Shown: positions 62,379 to 64,000 of the stretch, piece after piece
Layout: every line of letters starts with the position of its first letter
Position numbering within the stretch: position 1 is the stretch's first letter
NCBI GenBank assembly: GCA_020852515.1
Contig: JADZAS010000005.1
Coordinates: 1 to 64,000, forward strand
DNA length: 64,000 nt
Source of the DNA: Phycisphaerales bacterium
Lineage (GTDB): Bacteria; Planctomycetota; Phycisphaerae; Phycisphaerales; UBA5793
Reading direction: 5' to 3'
Translations under genes and position numbers: made by a program
Notes under the pieces: model-generated
What the model was told of the DNA's origin: nothing
The model's input: the letters and a program-made list of their open reading frames with translations, nothing else
Databases searched by the model: none

Positions 62379-63551
62379 ATGGCTGACCTTACCTGCCAGA
62401 CCGCCGGAGAATCACACGGCCCGGCCCTGACCGCGCTGGTCAATGGCCTGCCCGCCGGCCTGGCCGTGGATGTCGATTTCATCAACGCCGAACTGCATCG
62501 GCGCCAGGGCGGCTACGGCCGCGGCGGCCGCCAGCGCATCGAGTCCGACGCCGTCACCATGCTCGCCGGCGTGCGCCGCGGCGTCACCACCGGCGCGCCC
62601 GTCGTCATGCAGATTCCCAACCGCGATTCGCGTCTCGATGATAAGACGAAAACCCCCGCCGTGCACCGGCCCAGGCCCGGGCACGCCGACCTGGCGGGCA
62701 GCGTCAAGTGGCTCACCACCGACTGCCGCGACACGCTCGAGCGCGCCAGCGCCCGCGAGACGGCTTCGCGCGTCGCCGCCGGCGCTCTGGCGCGCTGCCT
62801 GCTCCGCGAGTTCGGCATCGAGACCTTCGGCTTCGTGCGCTCGATTCATGCCATCACCACCGACGCCGCGATCGCTGGCGATCAACTTGACGCGTGGCGG
62901 CGGAAGCGGGATGCGAGCGAGGTCTACTGCCCCGATGACGCCGCAAGCCAGGCGATGATCGAAACCATTCACGAAGCGAAGAAGGCAAAGGACACCGTCG
63001 GCGGCGTCGTCGAGGCGCACGTCTTCGGCTGCCCCATCGGCTTGGGCTCGTGCATGAACTGGCACGAGAAGCTCGACTCGCGCCTCGCCGCCGCGGTCAT
63101 GGGCATCCAGGCCTTCAAGGGCGTCGAGATCGGCCTGGGCTTCGAAGCCACGCGCCGCTTCGGCTCGCAGGTGCACGATCCCATCGAGCATGACGCATCT
63201 CGAAAGAGCGAACCGTCGCTCGGCTTCACGCGCCCGACCAACAACGCCGGCGGGCTCGAAGGCGGCATGACCAACGGCATGCCCATCGTCGTCCGCGGGG
63301 CCATGAAGCCCATCAGCACACTCCTGCGCGGCCTTCCCAGCGTCGATCTCAACACCAAGCAGCCTGAAATGAGTCAGTACGAGCGCTCCGACATCTGCGC
63401 CGTGAGCGCCGCCAGCGTCGTGATGGAAAACGTGATCGCATTCGAAGTGGCCCGGGTGCTGCGCGAGAAGTTTGCCGGCGATTCGCTCATCGAGATGCGG
63501 GCCAATTATGACGCCTACCTCGATCACGCGAAACGATTGCCGCTGAAGTGA
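62379..63551 (+). CDS. aroC: Chorismate synthase
   Basis: 390 residues. 'GESHGPALTALVNGLPAGL' (residues about 10-28), 'GGYGRGGRQRIESDAV' and 'RSDICAVSAASVVMENVI' (about 328-345) are the three diagnostic segments. The central 'ARETASRVAAGALARCLL' (about 123-140) holds FMN-binding residues. It converts EPSP (from aroA) to chorismate, the last common step of aromatic amino acid synthesis, using reduced FMN. The length is near the usual 360-390. Monocistronic as far as can be seen. Confidence 0.96.
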   Translation: MADLTCQTAGESHGPALTALVNGLPAGLAVDVDFINAELHRRQGGYGRGGRQRIESDAVTMLAGVRRGVTTGAPVVMQIPNRDSRLDDKTKTPAVHRPRPGHADLAGSVKWLTTDCRDTLERASARETASRVAAGALARCLLREFGIETFGFVRSIHAITTDAAIAGDQLDAWRRKRDASEVYCPDDAASQAMIETIHEAKKAKDTVGGVVEAHVFGCPIGLGSCMNWHEKLDSRLAAAVMGIQAFKGVEIGLGFEATRRFGSQVHDPIEHDASRKSEPSLGFTRPTNNAGGLEGGMTNGMPIVVRGAMKPISTLLRGLPSVDLNTKQPEMSQYERSDICAVSAASVVMENVIAFEVARVLREKFAGDSLIEMRANYDAYLDHAKRLPLK

Positions 63552-63623
63552 GACGCATGTAGGGTGCGGCGGAGGCTCTGCTAAACGCACCATTCCGCGC
63601 TAATCCCCGTCACGGAGAACCGC

Positions 63624-64000
63624 ATGCACAGCGCTGCCGACACTTCCTGCGCATCGATCGACGTGCGGCCCGCGCGCCCGCAGGACGCCCAGGCCATCGC
63701 GGCGATGGCTCGAGAGCTAGCGACGGCTCATCTTGATTATGACCCAAGCCGCTTCTACCTGCCCAACGACATTGAGTCGGTGTACAGGGACTGGCTCTCC
63801 CGGGTCGATCCCGCCGGCGACCTGCTCGCGCTGGTGGCCATGCAGATGCAGCCCGGCGCCGGGGAGCGTCTCGTCGGCTACACGATCGCCGAGCATTACG
63901 CGGCCGCTCCGCACTTCTGGTCTCCTGCCCACGTCTTTGTGCACGACATCTGCGTCGATCGGGATTTGCGCAACGCGGGCGTCGGCCGGCTGCTCATCGA
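63624..64000 (+). CDS. GNAT family N-acetyltransferase, N-terminal part
   Basis: At least 125 residues, running off the window end. The start is an ATG at 63624 after ACGGAGA. 'IDVRPARPQDAQAIAAMARE' is the GNAT N-terminal helix-strand. 'RLVGYTIAEHY' and 'AHVFVHDICVDRDLRNAGVG' followed by R-L-L-I is the acetyl-CoA binding strand and loop (V-D-x-x-x-R-N-x-G-V-G). Substrate cannot be told. No sign of a second domain in the part visible. Confidence 0.85.
   Translation, partial: MHSAADTSCASIDVRPARPQDAQAIAAMARELATAHLDYDPSRFYLPNDIESVYRDWLSRVDPAGDLLALVAMQMQPGAGERLVGYTIAEHYAAAPHFWSPAHVFVHDICVDRDLRNAGVGRLLI

Overview
The window is about 64 kb of GC-rich bacterial chromosome, densely coding on both strands. 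I read it as a planctomycete, most probably of the Phycisphaerae/Phycisphaerales type. This is an inference from protein character: large exported proteins with a recurring Cys-containing C-terminal module, an exported HAF-repeat protein, a membrane protein ending in a zinc-ribbon tail, the zinc-free form of ribosomal protein bL31, and housekeeping genes in scattered rather than canonical operons. No rRNA, tRNA, IS element or CRISPR array was found, so the assignment cannot be pinned down from a marker gene.

Layout. (1) 1-9259: the right part of a tailed-phage (siphovirus-like) structural module, in the usual order: decoration or head protein (cut by the window edge), head closure, tail terminator, tail tube, two tiny membrane proteins, tail assembly chaperone with a probable -1 frameshift product, minor tail protein, tape measure, then three unrecognised late proteins. 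A GNAT acetyltransferase sits backwards inside it as probable cargo. No integrase or lysis gene is visible. (2) 9.3-23.9 kb: an accessory stretch rich in ion transport and signalling: a ClC antiporter/channel with CBS domains, a decayed Kef-type antiporter, a TerC-PGPGW fusion, a hybrid histidine kinase, a P1B-4 metal ATPase, a DUF5661 protein, a PAS histidine kinase and a frameshifted TPR relic. (3) 23.9-29.9 kb: a six-gene leftward redox operon: cytochrome-b-like membrane protein, NarB/NasC-type molybdopterin oxidoreductase, four-cluster ferredoxin, Tat-type Rieske protein, small membrane protein and a TehA/SLAC1 anion channel. (4) 30-45 kb: bL31, an exported HAF-repeat protein, an exported protein with the four-Cys C-terminal module, a GH57 amylase, pyrE, nrnA-ribF, a large NAD-glutamate dehydrogenase, a fused 5-oxoprolinase and a pseudouridine synthase. 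(5) 44.9-54.6 kb: a leftward block of eleven closely spaced or overlapping genes (GroES-like, HExxH protein, aroA, photolyase, exported hydrolase, degenerate metallo-beta-lactamase-fold protein, thiE, lptB, lipoprotein hydrolase, nuoC, DUF4286). (6) 54.9-64 kb: an exported beta-helix protein carrying the same four-Cys module, glyA, DUF2332, VOC and cupin proteins, several membrane proteins, an exported redoxin, aroC, and a GNAT gene cut by the window end.

Functional links. aroA and aroC supply two of the last steps to chorismate. The GDH and 5-oxoprolinase are adjacent and both handle glutamate. The redox operon looks like a quinone-linked Mo enzyme with its own anion channel, and is the most coherent candidate for a poorly described system. 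The second candidate is the roughly 95-residue, four-cysteine C-terminal module shared by two otherwise unrelated exported proteins. Several relic genes (12.4, 23.2 and 30.0 kb) show that the accessory part is decaying.
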